From: Actinomycetospora cinnamomea
Lineage (GTDB): Bacteria > Actinomycetota > Actinomycetes > Mycobacteriales > Pseudonocardiaceae
Length of the DNA: 64,000 nt
NCBI RefSeq assembly: GCF_003096675.1
Contig: NZ_QEKW01000006.1
Location: forward strand, 186,001-250,000
Direction of reading: 5' to 3'
Below the pieces are notes generated by a model. It was not told the DNA's origin. It ran no database searches and saw nothing but the letters and a program-made list of their open reading frames with translations. The translations under genes were made by a program, and so were the position numbers. Below, one piece after another: positions 19,042 to 28,077 of this stretch. Each line of letters begins with the position of its first letter. The stretch's first letter is position 1.

Positions 19042-21087
19042 ATGGCTGCGAGCGAGACCTCGACGGTGTCGGCGTCTTCCACCGCGGGACGTCGCCCGAC
19101 CGAGGCAGCCCCGGCTCCGCGTGGCTTCCGCCCCGAACTCCAGGGCCTGCGTGCGCTCGCGGTGGCGCTGGTCGTCGTCTACCACGTGTGGGTTGGTCGG
19201 GTATCGGGTGGCGTCGACGTCTTCTTCGTCATCTCCGGCTTCCTTCTCGCCGGTCAGATGACCCGTGCCGTCGGGCGCGGCCGAATCGACGTCCTCGCGT
19301 ACTGGGGGAAGACCGCCAAGCGCCTCCTCGCGCCGACGTGCATCGTGCTCTGCGGGGTCGTTCTGGCCTCCCTCGCGATCCTCCCTCACTCCCGGTGGCC
19401 GCAGACCCTCCGCGAGGTCGTCGCGTCGGCTCTGTTCTTGCAGAACTGGCAGCTCGCGGCGGACTCCGTGGACTACTACGCCGCCAACAACACCGCGAGC
19501 GTCGTGCAGCACATGTGGTCGCTATCGATCCAGGGCCAGTTCTATCTGCTGTTCCCCCTCATGATCGTGCTCGTGGCGCTCGTCGCTCGCCGGGTCGGCG
19601 CCGAGGTTCGCGAGGCTGTCACCGTCGGGCTGATCGCGCTCACCGCAGCCTCCCTGGCCTATTCGGTGGTGCTGACGACGACCGACCAGCAGCTCGCGTA
19701 CTTCCATTCCGCCACGCGTCTCTGGGAGTTCACGCTCGGGGGTCTGCTCGCGGTGGTGGGAGCGAAAATGACGCTGCCGCGGTGGTGGGCGATCGCCACT
19801 GGCTGGATCGGTGTCCTCGGCCTCGTGCTCTGCGGCGTCGTGCTGGACGTCCAGGGAGGCTTCCCCGGCTATCTCGCCCTGTGGCCGGTGCTCTGTGCCC
19901 TCGCGGTCCTCGTGGCCGGCGATACCCGGCACCGCCTCGGTGCCGACCGCGTTCTGTCCTCGTCGGTGATGCAGTACCTCGGCAACATCAGCTTCCCGCT
20001 GTACCTGTGGCACTGGCCCGTCCTGCTGTTCGCATTGGCGGTGACCCGCCAGCCCGAACTCGGGCTCGAGGGCGGGCTGGTCGTCATCGTCCTGTCCGTC
20101 CTCCTCGCAGTGCTGACGCGACACCTCGTCGAGGTGCCGCTGAGCGCCGTCTCTTTCGGGCGCTCGCCCCGCTGGGGGAGCCACCGTGTCGCGGTCGTGC
20201 TCCTGGTTCCGGTCCTCGCCCTCGCGTTGGGCTGGCAGGGCCTCATCGGTCTCGACCAGCGGGCTGCGACGGACGTAGGCCAGCCCCAGCACCGTGGCGC
20301 GATGTCCTTGGCCGACGGTCAGCCCGGGGATGACACCACACCGATCCCGTCCTTCACCGCTCTCAGCGCGGACTGGGAGCCGGCCCCGCCGCACTGCCGA
20401 CTCTCGGTGTACGAGCCGACCATGCAGGTGTGCGCGTCCTCGGTCGACGGCGAACCCGTAAGGCGCCTCCTCCTCGTTGGTGACTCCCACATCCAGCAGT
20501 TCACCGCCGCCCTCCTGCCCTACGCGGAGAGCGAGGGCTGGCAGGTGATGACAATCCTCAAGGGTGCGTGCCCGTTCGCCCTCGGCCACTCGGAGGGCGA
20601 GGCGACCGGCTGCCAGGAGTGGAACGAGCAGGCGCTGCAGGAGGTCCGTGACCTGCAGCCCGACGCCGTGGTCACCATCGCGTCCCGCGAGGTGAGCCCC
20701 GGACTGATCGAGAACACGCCGGCCTCGTACGTCGAGGGGTGGCGAGCACTCGATGCGCTCGGTATCCCGGTCCTGGGCGTGCGCGACAACCCGCGCTTCG
20801 ACTACTCGCCGGCGGCCTGCGTCGAGGGCCAACTGCCGCCCGATTTCCCGTGCACACCGCCAAGGGCGACCTTGTACCCGGACGTGCCATCCTACGAGCG
20901 CGCCGGGGCGATCCCTGGCAACGTCTCGTTCCTTGACCTCAGCGATTTCGTCTGCACCGCGGACGTCTGCCCGCCCGTGATCGGCGGGGTGTTCGTCTAC
21001 CTCGACAACAACCACCTGACCGCCACATACGCACGATCCATGTCACCGTTAGTCGGTCCGGAGATCGCCCGCCTCATGGGGTGGTAG
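19042..21087 (+). CDS. Acyltransferase-3 / SGNH fusion protein (OafA-like), copy 2
   Basis: 681 residues with the same architecture as the protein at 13039-15096: acyltransferase-3 membrane domain (YHVWVGRVSGGVDVFFVISGF near the N-terminus) and C-terminal SGNH domain with GDS at Ser482 and DNNH at 655-658. Many blocks are identical between the two, for example GVDVFF, NNTASV and FPGYLALWP, yet the SGNH halves differ substantially, suggesting an old duplication with divergence in acceptor or acyl specificity. It is divergent from the second glfT2-type gene. Likely role: O-acylation of an extracytoplasmic glycan. Confidence 0.9.
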   Translation: MAASETSTVSASSTAGRRPTEAAPAPRGFRPELQGLRALAVALVVVYHVWVGRVSGGVDVFFVISGFLLAGQMTRAVGRGRIDVLAYWGKTAKRLLAPTCIVLCGVVLASLAILPHSRWPQTLREVVASALFLQNWQLAADSVDYYAANNTASVVQHMWSLSIQGQFYLLFPLMIVLVALVARRVGAEVREAVTVGLIALTAASLAYSVVLTTTDQQLAYFHSATRLWEFTLGGLLAVVGAKMTLPRWWAIATGWIGVLGLVLCGVVLDVQGGFPGYLALWPVLCALAVLVAGDTRHRLGADRVLSSSVMQYLGNISFPLYLWHWPVLLFALAVTRQPELGLEGGLVVIVLSVLLAVLTRHLVEVPLSAVSFGRSPRWGSHRVAVVLLVPVLALALGWQGLIGLDQRAATDVGQPQHRGAMSLADGQPGDDTTPIPSFTALSADWEPAPPHCRLSVYEPTMQVCASSVDGEPVRRLLLVGDSHIQQFTAALLPYAESEGWQVMTILKGACPFALGHSEGEATGCQEWNEQALQEVRDLQPDAVVTIASREVSPGLIENTPASYVEGWRALDALGIPVLGVRDNPRFDYSPAACVEGQLPPDFPCTPPRATLYPDVPSYERAGAIPGNVSFLDLSDFVCTADVCPPVIGGVFVYLDNNHLTATYARSMSPLVGPEIARLMGW

Positions 21088-21144
21088 GCCGGGCGCGCCC
21101 GCGTTCTCATAGGCTGCCCGGGGCCCGGAGCGCGAGGAGGAACG

Positions 21145-23091
21145 ATGACGTTTCCCCTGGTGACGTGGGGAGACGTGGGTATCATCCTCCTCTACGTCGT
21201 CGTCCTTTGGCTCCCCGGCTTGGGGGCGCTGCTGGCGTCCGGCAGCCGCGGCTGGACGGCGCTCGCCGTCGCTCCTCTCGCCACCTACGGCATCGCCGGG
21301 GTCGCCGGACCGGTCAGCTCAGGGCTCGGGCTGCCGTGGAGCCCGCTGAGCCTCCTGGGGGCCGCGGTCCTCACGGCGCTGCTCGGGTTCTCTGTCCGGC
21401 GACTGACCCGCCGCTGGGCCGACCCCGACGACGTCGTGTGCTCCCCGTGGTCACGCGTCACGACGGTCGGCGTCGGCCTGGCCGTCGCTGTCGCCGCCCT
21501 CATCGGTGCGGGCGCGGTCCTCGGCGGTATCCGCCGGTTGACGACCATCCCCCAGGATTGGGACGCCGCGTTCCACGCCAATGGCATCGCGTGGATCGCC
21601 CGCACCGGCGACGGCGGGCTGACGGGAATGAGCCAGATCAACTGGTACGGCAGCGTCCCCTCGCCGTACTACCCGAACGCCTACCACCTGATTGGCGCGT
21701 CGATCAGCGACCTGACGGGTCGGGACATCCCGTCGATCCTCAACGCCCACACCCTGCTGATCCCCGGCATCCTGGCGCTGGGCATCGCTGCACTCTGCCA
21801 CCGGCTCGGGACCCGGGGCCTGCTCGCCGCAGCGTCGGCGGTGGTCGCAGTCGGAATCTCGTCGTTCTACGACATGCTCTGGCGGGGCCCGCTCCTGCCC
21901 TTCGCGGCGGGCGTCGCGCTCATCCCCGCGCTGCTCGTCGTGCTGATCGACTACCTCGCCGCGCCCCGCGTGCCCCGGCGACTGCCGACGCTGGTCCCGC
22001 TCGCCCTCGGGGCGTGCGGCCTCTACGCGCTGCACCCCGGCGCCTTCATCGCGGCCGCCCCGTTCGCCGCAGCGATGATCGCGTCCTCGTGGCTGCGCTC
22101 GCCGCGACGCATCCCAGGCGATCTCGCCTCGCTCGGGATCGCCGCAGTCGTCGCCGTCGCGGCGCTGCTGCCGCACCTTCTGAGCTCGCTCGCCAGCGTT
22201 GGCGAGGGCTCCACCGACTGGCCCGAAGCCGGGTCGGCGGCCACCGGGGTGGGCGAGGCGCTGCTCTTCAGCCACGCCGCCGACAGCGTTCAGGTGTGGT
22301 TCGTGCTGCTGCTTCTGCTCGGCGCACTGTGCTGGCTGCGCCTCGACGCCCTGCGCTGGATCGTCCTGCCGGGGCTGCTGTTCGTCGGCCTGTTCGTGGC
22401 CGCCTTCGCCAGCGACGCACCCATTGTCGAGGCCGTCACGCGTCCCTGGTGGAACGACAGGTTCCGGCTCATCGGCGTCGCCACCATCCCACTCTGCGTG
22501 CTAGTGGGGCACGGGCTGCAGCAGGTCCACGACGCGGGAATCGGCCTCGCGTACCGGATGGTCCCTGGGCTGCGGGCACGCCGGTACGACGTCGTCGTCG
22601 GCGCGTCGACGGCGGGGCTGCTCCTCGTCGCGCTCGTCGGGGCCACCGGCGGGGACTACCTCGCGCGGAACCAGGCCCTCATGACCAAGAACACCGGCGA
22701 GGGCCCGGCGGTCTCCTCGGCTGAGGTCGAGGGCTTCCGGGTGCTCGGCAGCCTCGTCCGGCCCGGCGAGCGCGTGATGAATGACACGGGCGACGGCTCG
22801 GTGTGGATGTACGCGCTCGGTGGAGCGCTCCCAGTGGCCGGCCACTACAACCAGTCGCAGGTCGACCCCGACGTCACGCTCCTGAGCCAACGGTTCGACG
22901 AGTACGCCACCGCTCCCGCGGTGCGCGCCGCGGCGGAGCGCCTGGACGTACGCTGGGTCGTGCTGGGCCAGGGATTCCTGCGTGAGGGCGCCACCAGGCA
23001 ACCCGGGCTCGATGACCTCGGTCGAGTCCCATCTCTGCAGCTCGTTTACCAGAACCCTGACTTCGTGATCTATCGGCTAACCGGTCCCTGA
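21145..23091 (+). CDS. DUF6541-type GT-C membrane glycosyltransferase-like protein
   Basis: 648 residues with about a dozen membrane segments and a C-terminal soluble part. IPQDWDAAFHANGIAWIA at about residues 135-152 follows the first membrane helices as in GT-C enzymes, where the acidic residue of the first loop is catalytic; PYYPNAYHL and WWNDRFRLIG are further marks of the DUF6541 family of actinobacterial envelope loci. It probably uses a polyprenyl-phosphate sugar on the outer face of the membrane. A GGAGGA Shine-Dalgarno precedes ATG 21145. The end overlaps the convergent glycosyltransferase gene by 22 bp. The sugar is unknown. Confidence 0.78.
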   Translation: MTFPLVTWGDVGIILLYVVVLWLPGLGALLASGSRGWTALAVAPLATYGIAGVAGPVSSGLGLPWSPLSLLGAAVLTALLGFSVRRLTRRWADPDDVVCSPWSRVTTVGVGLAVAVAALIGAGAVLGGIRRLTTIPQDWDAAFHANGIAWIARTGDGGLTGMSQINWYGSVPSPYYPNAYHLIGASISDLTGRDIPSILNAHTLLIPGILALGIAALCHRLGTRGLLAAASAVVAVGISSFYDMLWRGPLLPFAAGVALIPALLVVLIDYLAAPRVPRRLPTLVPLALGACGLYALHPGAFIAAAPFAAAMIASSWLRSPRRIPGDLASLGIAAVVAVAALLPHLLSSLASVGEGSTDWPEAGSAATGVGEALLFSHAADSVQVWFVLLLLLGALCWLRLDALRWIVLPGLLFVGLFVAAFASDAPIVEAVTRPWWNDRFRLIGVATIPLCVLVGHGLQQVHDAGIGLAYRMVPGLRARRYDVVVGASTAGLLLVALVGATGGDYLARNQALMTKNTGEGPAVSSAEVEGFRVLGSLVRPGERVMNDTGDGSVWMYALGGALPVAGHYNQSQVDPDVTLLSQRFDEYATAPAVRAAAERLDVRWVVLGQGFLREGATRQPGLDDLGRVPSLQLVYQNPDFVIYRLTGP

Positions 23092-24194
23092 CGCGACACG
23101 GCTTCGGCGACGACCGCGTGCAGGGCCACGTTCATGGCCTCTGCAGAGCGCCGCCAACTCATTATGGCCACGGATCCTCGACCCGCCGCGGCCCCGTCAC
23201 GGTCCCAGTCCTCGGCCGCCATCTCCGTGAGGTACAGCGCGAACCTCGACCCGTCGTCGGCGACCCGCACGACGTCACGGACGGCGTCCGGGAGGCCCCG
23301 AACGCCGACGGAGGTGGTCAGCAGGGGTCGACCGGCTGCCAGCGGCTCGACCACCTTGTTGTTGACCCCTGCGCCCCGGGTCACCGGCGCGATTACGGCT
23401 CGAGCGCCACGGTAGACGTCAGCAAGGTCGTCGACGAAGCCCGCGCGCTCGACGAGCGCGGCCACGCGACGTGTCGGTTCGTCCGCGATCGCCCGGGGCC
23501 AGGGATCGCCGTGGCCGAACAGGCGAACCAGCCGGAGGAGAGCGTCCGGCAGGTGAGGGCCCACCTCGTGGACGAACCACTGCAGCGACTCCCGGTTGGG
23601 CGGGTAGTCCCAGTCGGCGAGCCAGGCGATGTATCCGTCGTCGGGCGGTGCGAGCGGCTCCTCGTTCATCAACCCGGTGTCGACGCCGTTGGGCACGATG
23701 CTCGTCGCGGGCATCCGTCGGACCCGACCGGCGTCGACCCGAACGTCTTCGTCCGAGATGTAGGTGACGCGGTCCGCCATCGGTAGCAGCACCTGCATGA
23801 CCGGTACGAGCTGAGCCTCCTGCGCGAAGGCGGAGATACGGTCGCGCCAGGAGACGCGTGGCGCGGATCCGACGAGCCGGTAGGGGCTGTCGACGAGATC
23901 GACCAGTACCGGTACGCCGAGCCGGCGGAGGACCGGCATCGTCGGCAGGCAGAACACGTCCGCCAGCACGACGACGTCTGCGGAGCGTGCACGTCGCCGG
24001 AACCCGCTCGTCGCCGCGAGTCGCGCCGCACCGACCGCGGATCGGGGACCAGGGCGCGCCGATACGGTCACCCGCTCGACGACGTGACCGCTCTCGCGGA
24101 GACCCAGCACCACGTTCTCCCGCCGGAGCCGCCCACCGGTGAGCGCGGTGTGATCGCCATAGCTGGTGACCACGAGGACGCGCAATCCGCTCAC
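23070..24194 (-). CDS. GT4-type glycosyltransferase
   Basis: A 374-residue GT-B fold enzyme. The N-terminal half starts with VLVVTSYGDH and TGGRLRREN (acceptor side). The C-terminal half has IVPNGVDTG, a GFVDDLADVYRGARAVIAPV stretch and GVNNKVVEPLAAGRPLLTT, whose Glu contacts the donor nucleotide sugar. Cytoplasmic, sugar unknown. GTG 24194 is the start because the Rossmann strand follows within a few residues and GGGGGAA lies upstream; longer readings run into unrelated sequence. It is divergent from the FkbM methyltransferase gene and its 3' end overlaps that of the DUF6541 gene. Confidence 0.85.
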   Translation of the reverse strand: MSGLRVLVVTSYGDHTALTGGRLRRENVVLGLRESGHVVERVTVSARPGPRSAVGAARLAATSGFRRRARSADVVVLADVFCLPTMPVLRRLGVPVLVDLVDSPYRLVGSAPRVSWRDRISAFAQEAQLVPVMQVLLPMADRVTYISDEDVRVDAGRVRRMPATSIVPNGVDTGLMNEEPLAPPDDGYIAWLADWDYPPNRESLQWFVHEVGPHLPDALLRLVRLFGHGDPWPRAIADEPTRRVAALVERAGFVDDLADVYRGARAVIAPVTRGAGVNNKVVEPLAAGRPLLTTSVGVRGLPDAVRDVVRVADDGSRFALYLTEMAAEDWDRDGAAAGRGSVAIMSWRRSAEAMNVALHAVVAEAVSRQGPVSR

Positions 24195-24318
24195 CTGGTT
24201 CCCCCGGGGGCTCAACGCCGAGAAGGGCGCGACGGTACCAAGACGCACCGGCGCTCTCGGGCGCCCACGGGATAGGCCCCGCAGGTTGTTCGTGAAGGGC
24301 TCGCGGGAGGATGCCACG

Positions 24319-25347
24319 GTGACGACGGGGCACGGTGGGACGAGGTCCGGGAACAGTGTCGACCAGGTCGAGTGGACGGACATCAGCGATCTCCGACCCG
24401 AGGTACCCCTGCGGGACATGCCGTTGCCACAACGGATCAGAAGGGTGGCCCGCTGGGGGTTGGGGCGCGCCGCCAGCACTGCTGGACGGCGCGCGATCCG
24501 GCGACGTCTGGCCTTCATTTTGGCTCGATCTGTCACCCCGATCGTCGCGGTGCAGATCGCCGGCGAGCGGTACCTGGTCAGCACGCACGATCGCGCGATC
24601 GGCGCCACGGCGTTCAGCGAGGGCGAGTTCGACCTTGACGTCATGGAGTTTGCGCTGGGCCTCATCGAGGAGCGGACCGGGCACGGACTCCGGGGCCGCA
24701 CGTTCGTCGACGTCGGGGCCAACGTCGGGACAGCGACGATCCCCGCCCTGGCTCGGTTCGGAGCCGCACGCGCGGTCGCCGTCGAGCCGGCGCCGGAGAA
24801 TGTCAAGCTCCTCCGATGCAACCTGATCTCCAACGGACTCGAGGACCGTGTCATCACGGTCAACGCTGCGCTCTCCGACACAGTAGGCACAGGGACGCTC
24901 GAGTACGGCAGGACGAACTGGGGCGACCACCGTTTGCGGTCGGCCACCTCCGGCACGCCTGCCCGCTACGATGAGTCTTCCCGAGAGGTCAGCCAGGTCG
25001 ACGTCGTCACCCTCGACTCCCTCGTCGAGGCGGGGACTATCGACCTTGCCTCCGTCGGCGTGGTCTGGGTGGACACCCAGGGTCACGAGGGACAAGTGCT
25101 GGCAGGTGCGCGGTCAGTCGTAGCTGCCAACGTCCCGGTCGTGATCGAGTACTGGCCGTACGGACTCCGGCGCGCGAACGGGCTGGAGCTCCTGCACGAC
25201 GTCGTCCGGGACCACTACCGCATGGTCGTGGACCTCCGGGCGTCGTTGGGGCGCGAAGAGATCGTGCGGGTGCCGGCCGACGCCGTCGGACGTCTCGAGG
25301 GCGTCTACACCGGGACCTCATACACCGATCTGCTCCTAGTCACGTAA
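24319..25347 (+). CDS. FkbM-family methyltransferase
   Basis: 342 residues. The C-terminal two thirds are an FkbM domain: FVDVGANVGTATIPALARFG is motif I, AVAVEPAPENVKLLRCNL motif II, then VDVVTLDSL and VGVVWVDTQGHEGQVLAGA. FkbM enzymes usually O-methylate sugars or related hydroxyls. GTG 24319 is chosen because GGGAGG lies 8 nt upstream; a longer reading to 24166 would overlap the divergent gene. The N-terminal ~100 residues are basic and of unclear role. It probably methylates a glycan made by this locus. Confidence 0.83.
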   Translation: MTTGHGGTRSGNSVDQVEWTDISDLRPEVPLRDMPLPQRIRRVARWGLGRAASTAGRRAIRRRLAFILARSVTPIVAVQIAGERYLVSTHDRAIGATAFSEGEFDLDVMEFALGLIEERTGHGLRGRTFVDVGANVGTATIPALARFGAARAVAVEPAPENVKLLRCNLISNGLEDRVITVNAALSDTVGTGTLEYGRTNWGDHRLRSATSGTPARYDESSREVSQVDVVTLDSLVEAGTIDLASVGVVWVDTQGHEGQVLAGARSVVAANVPVVIEYWPYGLRRANGLELLHDVVRDHYRMVVDLRASLGREEIVRVPADAVGRLEGVYTGTSYTDLLLVT

Positions 25348-25406
25348 CCGTCCGTACTGCATCGGCGAGCTGTCACGGCGTGCGAAGGGCTCCGGACGCA
25401 GGGTGA

Positions 25407-25412
25407 TACGTT
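25407..25412 (+). promoter_or_regulatory. -10 element, leaderless promoter of methyltransferase 25420
   Basis: TACGTT (TANNNT) lies 7 nt before GTG 25420, the leaderless spacing, and supports that start over the GTG three bases later. Confidence 0.45.
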
Positions 25413-25419
25413 CCCTCGC

Positions 25420-26160
25420 GTGGTGAGCGTCGGCGTGGTACGGGTCGAGGCCTCGCGGGTCGTCAAGCGCGCCCGCCGCATGCTCGACGAGGACGGCGCA
25501 GCTCACACGACCCGCTTCTTCGCAGGTCAAGCGTGGGAGCACGCCACCCTCCCGCTCCTGAGGCGTCGCCGTGCCGATGCGCGTTTCCCGTACGACGGCG
25601 ACGAGCTCCCCTACGAGTACTCCCTTTACGGCCAGACGTGGCGCAACGAGCGGACCATCGAGGTTGCCATCGCGCGCCACTTCCTCGCCGCGGGCGAACT
25701 CGGACGAATGCTCGAGGTGGGCAACGTCCTCGGCCACTACGGCATCCACGGCCACCAGGTCCTGGACCGCTACGAGCAGAACGTGCGCGGCGTCCTCAAC
25801 GACGACGTCATCACCTTCCGCCCGGACACCCAGTACGACACCATCGTCTCGATCTCCACCCTCGAGCACGTCCGCTGCGATGAGCCGGAGAAGGACCCGA
25901 AGGGCTCCACCAAAGCGCTCGACAACCTGAAGCGCCTGCTGGCCCCGGGCGGTCGTATGCTGGTGACGATCCCGATCGACTGGAACCCGGGGCTCGACGC
26001 CGACATCGCCTCGGGCCGGTTCGCCCTCGACCGCAGCACCTACTACGTGCGTACGTCACGCTTCGACTGGGTTGAGTGCGATGCCGAGCGCGCTCTGGCC
26101 GCCCGGTACGGCCACCCCTACGAAGCCGCCAACGCGGTATTCGTCGCGACCACGCCTTGA
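25420..26160 (+). CDS. Class I SAM-dependent methyltransferase
   Basis: A 246-residue protein. MLEVGNVLGHYGIHGHQVLD is a divergent motif I (the usual DxGxGxG is altered), ITFRPDTQYDTIVSISTLEHV contains the post-I region, and RLLAPGGRMLVTIPIDWNPGLD matches the methyltransferase-11-like core. This pattern is common among small methyltransferases in polysaccharide loci. GTG 25420 follows a leaderless -10. It ends 12 nt before the convergent flippase gene. The substrate is unknown; a glycan or lipid-linked sugar is the contextual guess. Confidence 0.78.
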   Translation: MVSVGVVRVEASRVVKRARRMLDEDGAAHTTRFFAGQAWEHATLPLLRRRRADARFPYDGDELPYEYSLYGQTWRNERTIEVAIARHFLAAGELGRMLEVGNVLGHYGIHGHQVLDRYEQNVRGVLNDDVITFRPDTQYDTIVSISTLEHVRCDEPEKDPKGSTKALDNLKRLLAPGGRMLVTIPIDWNPGLDADIASGRFALDRSTYYVRTSRFDWVECDAERALAARYGHPYEAANAVFVATTP

Positions 26161-26172
26161 CGTCGCGGACGA

Positions 26173-27507
26173 TCAGGTCCTCGCCGATCCGTCGGCCTCC
26201 ACGGTGGTGCCCGCCGCCGTGGAGCGGGCCAGACCGATCAACGCGAGACCGGCGACCGCGACGGTGATGGCGGGTCCGGCAAGCTGCGCGACAAGAGCCG
26301 CCGTAATTGGCGCCCAGGGCGCGAACAGGAGGCCGACGAACACCACCGCACCCGCTACCCACGCGACGGCGACCTGCCGTTGGCGTCCGGCCGCCACCAG
26401 AGCGGGCTGCAGCATCTGACAGACCATCAGCAGGCTTGTCGCGACGGCGAGGAGGACAAGGACCAGCGGCCCGGGCGGCGTCGGGACACCGAGGAGCGTA
26501 CCCACGGCCCACGGCCCGACGGTACCGCCGAGCACCGCGCCGAGCAGGCCGAACGCGCCGATGACGAGGAGCGTCTGCAGGACCCGTTTGCGGAAGGCAC
26601 TCCGGTCGCCGGTCGCCACCGAGCGCGTCAGGGCGGGCAGCAACATGGCCTGTACCGGAGCGAACAGGAAGAGCGGGACCCGCGCGATAACGAAGGTCGC
26701 GGCGAACGCGCCCGCGGCGAGGGCGTCGGACGGCATCCGGTAGGTCACGACCACGGGTCCGAGATTCGCGATCAGCTGCATCAACAGGGTGGAGCCGACG
26801 AGGAACATGAGCGAGCGGCCCATGCGGTCGGTGGAGTCGGACGCCTGGCGTGGCCCGAGGCGCAGCGTGGTCACCATCGCCAGTCCCGCGATGCCTGCCC
26901 CCGCGGCGAACACGAAGGCGTATGCCTCGGGCACCTGGGTCGCGAGGCCGAGCAACACGACCAGTCCCAGGAGGCGCGAACTGCCCTCGATGTGGAGCGT
27001 CCCGGCGTACGCCACGAACCGCTGCTGCCCGGAGAGCACGCCGCGGGTCCAGTAGACGACGCCAGAGCCAACGACGGCGAGGGCCAGAGCGGCGAGCAGG
27101 CTCAGTCGATGGTTGAGCACCGACCCAAGAGCAGGCCGCCAGAGAGCGACGAGCACCACCACCGCCGGTGCGGCCATTGCGACGCCGAGTACCGCGCCTC
27201 GGAGCGCAGCCGGGCGGATCGAGCGGCCCGTCGCCGAACGGTGCGAAACTGATCGGCTGATCTCCTGCTCGAGCGCCACGAAGAGGCCGGGGCCGATGAT
27301 GTTCGTCAGGAGGTAGATCGACGTGAGGGCAGTCAGGTCGTTCGGGTCCGCTCCCGCACCGAAGACCCGCCCGACGATGGCCACGAAGGCGTAGCCCGCC
27401 AGCCCGACGAGGCCCAGCCCCAGCGCCATGGAGAGCCCAGTGCTGAACCACACCGGCCGGAGCCGCAGTGGGGCGGCGGGGCCGCTCCCGGCGTCGACGC
27501 CGGTCAC
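26173..27507 (-). CDS. Polysaccharide flippase, MOP (Wzx/MurJ-like) superfamily, copy 1
   Basis: A 444-residue protein with about 12-14 membrane segments of the oligosaccharide/lipid flippase type. Family-like features are the first-helix pattern TGLSMALGLGLVGLAGYAFVAIVGRVFG, then LEQEISRSVSHR after TM2, and VARVPLFLFAPVQAMLLPAL-like blocks mid-protein. It would translocate a lipid-linked saccharide from the inner to the outer leaflet. GTG 27507 has GGAG upstream. A second flippase gene with similar features is at 35050-36285. Confidence 0.8.
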   Translation of the reverse strand: MTGVDAGSGPAAPLRLRPVWFSTGLSMALGLGLVGLAGYAFVAIVGRVFGAGADPNDLTALTSIYLLTNIIGPGLFVALEQEISRSVSHRSATGRSIRPAALRGAVLGVAMAAPAVVVLVALWRPALGSVLNHRLSLLAALALAVVGSGVVYWTRGVLSGQQRFVAYAGTLHIEGSSRLLGLVVLLGLATQVPEAYAFVFAAGAGIAGLAMVTTLRLGPRQASDSTDRMGRSLMFLVGSTLLMQLIANLGPVVVTYRMPSDALAAGAFAATFVIARVPLFLFAPVQAMLLPALTRSVATGDRSAFRKRVLQTLLVIGAFGLLGAVLGGTVGPWAVGTLLGVPTPPGPLVLVLLAVATSLLMVCQMLQPALVAAGRQRQVAVAWVAGAVVFVGLLFAPWAPITAALVAQLAGPAITVAVAGLALIGLARSTAAGTTVEADGSART

Positions 27508-27657
27508 GGCGAACTCCGGCTGATCGCCGTGGGCGGTACCGGTGGACCGTCTCGCGGCGCCGAGGTCGCCTGCCGGGGCAGCGACTGCAGGGTCGGGTCG
27601 CCGGTCATGAGACGTGCCCGGTCCACAGGGTCGATCCGCGACGCTCGAGGGACATCG

Positions 27658-28077
27658 TTAGCCGCGCTCCGCGTCGCCTCGGCCCGGGCCCACGGCGGTC
27701 GAGGCGCACACGTCGTCGTCCGGGAAACGCTCCCGGTTGATTGCCTCGGCCTCGCGCAACGCCATGGCGCGGGCGAGCGCGGTGAACCGCTGGTCCACAG
27801 CCTTGAACCGCACGTAGAAGTTCAGCATCCCCATGAGGAAGGCGATGACCAGCGCGTAGAGGACGAGGTCGGCGCCACGGCCGACGCCGATCAGATTTGC
27901 AACGGCGCTGACGTCCCCGGGGCGCACGATGGCGTAGATGTTGACGGCGGCGAAGAGGATGACCGCCACCCGCTTGCCGGCCTGGATCCGTACACCCGGC
28001 TTGCTTCGGAGGAACGCGACGAAAAGGCCGAGGACCGCCGCGATCAGGATGAGTTTGACGAGCACCTCAGGCTCCAC
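27658..28077 (-). CDS. DUF2304 membrane protein
   Basis: A 139-residue protein with three membrane helices in its first ~95 residues and a charged tail, fitting DUF2304. The block VLYALVIAFLMGMLNFYVRFK followed by RFTALARAMALREAEA is the family's usual end of the membrane part. Its start overlaps the stop of the glycosyltransferase gene 28067-28771 by 11 nt. DUF2304 proteins commonly accompany GT2 polyprenol-phosphate glycosyltransferases; it may anchor or assist that enzyme. Confidence 0.8.
   Translation of the reverse strand: MEPEVLVKLILIAAVLGLFVAFLRSKPGVRIQAGKRVAVILFAAVNIYAIVRPGDVSAVANLIGVGRGADLVLYALVIAFLMGMLNFYVRFKAVDQRFTALARAMALREAEAINRERFPDDDVCASTAVGPGRGDAERG

Noticed and set aside
13039-21087. 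Possible assembly duplication of the acyltransferase gene
   Set aside because: The two copies differ throughout at nucleotide level and have unrelated surroundings, so they are true paralogues.
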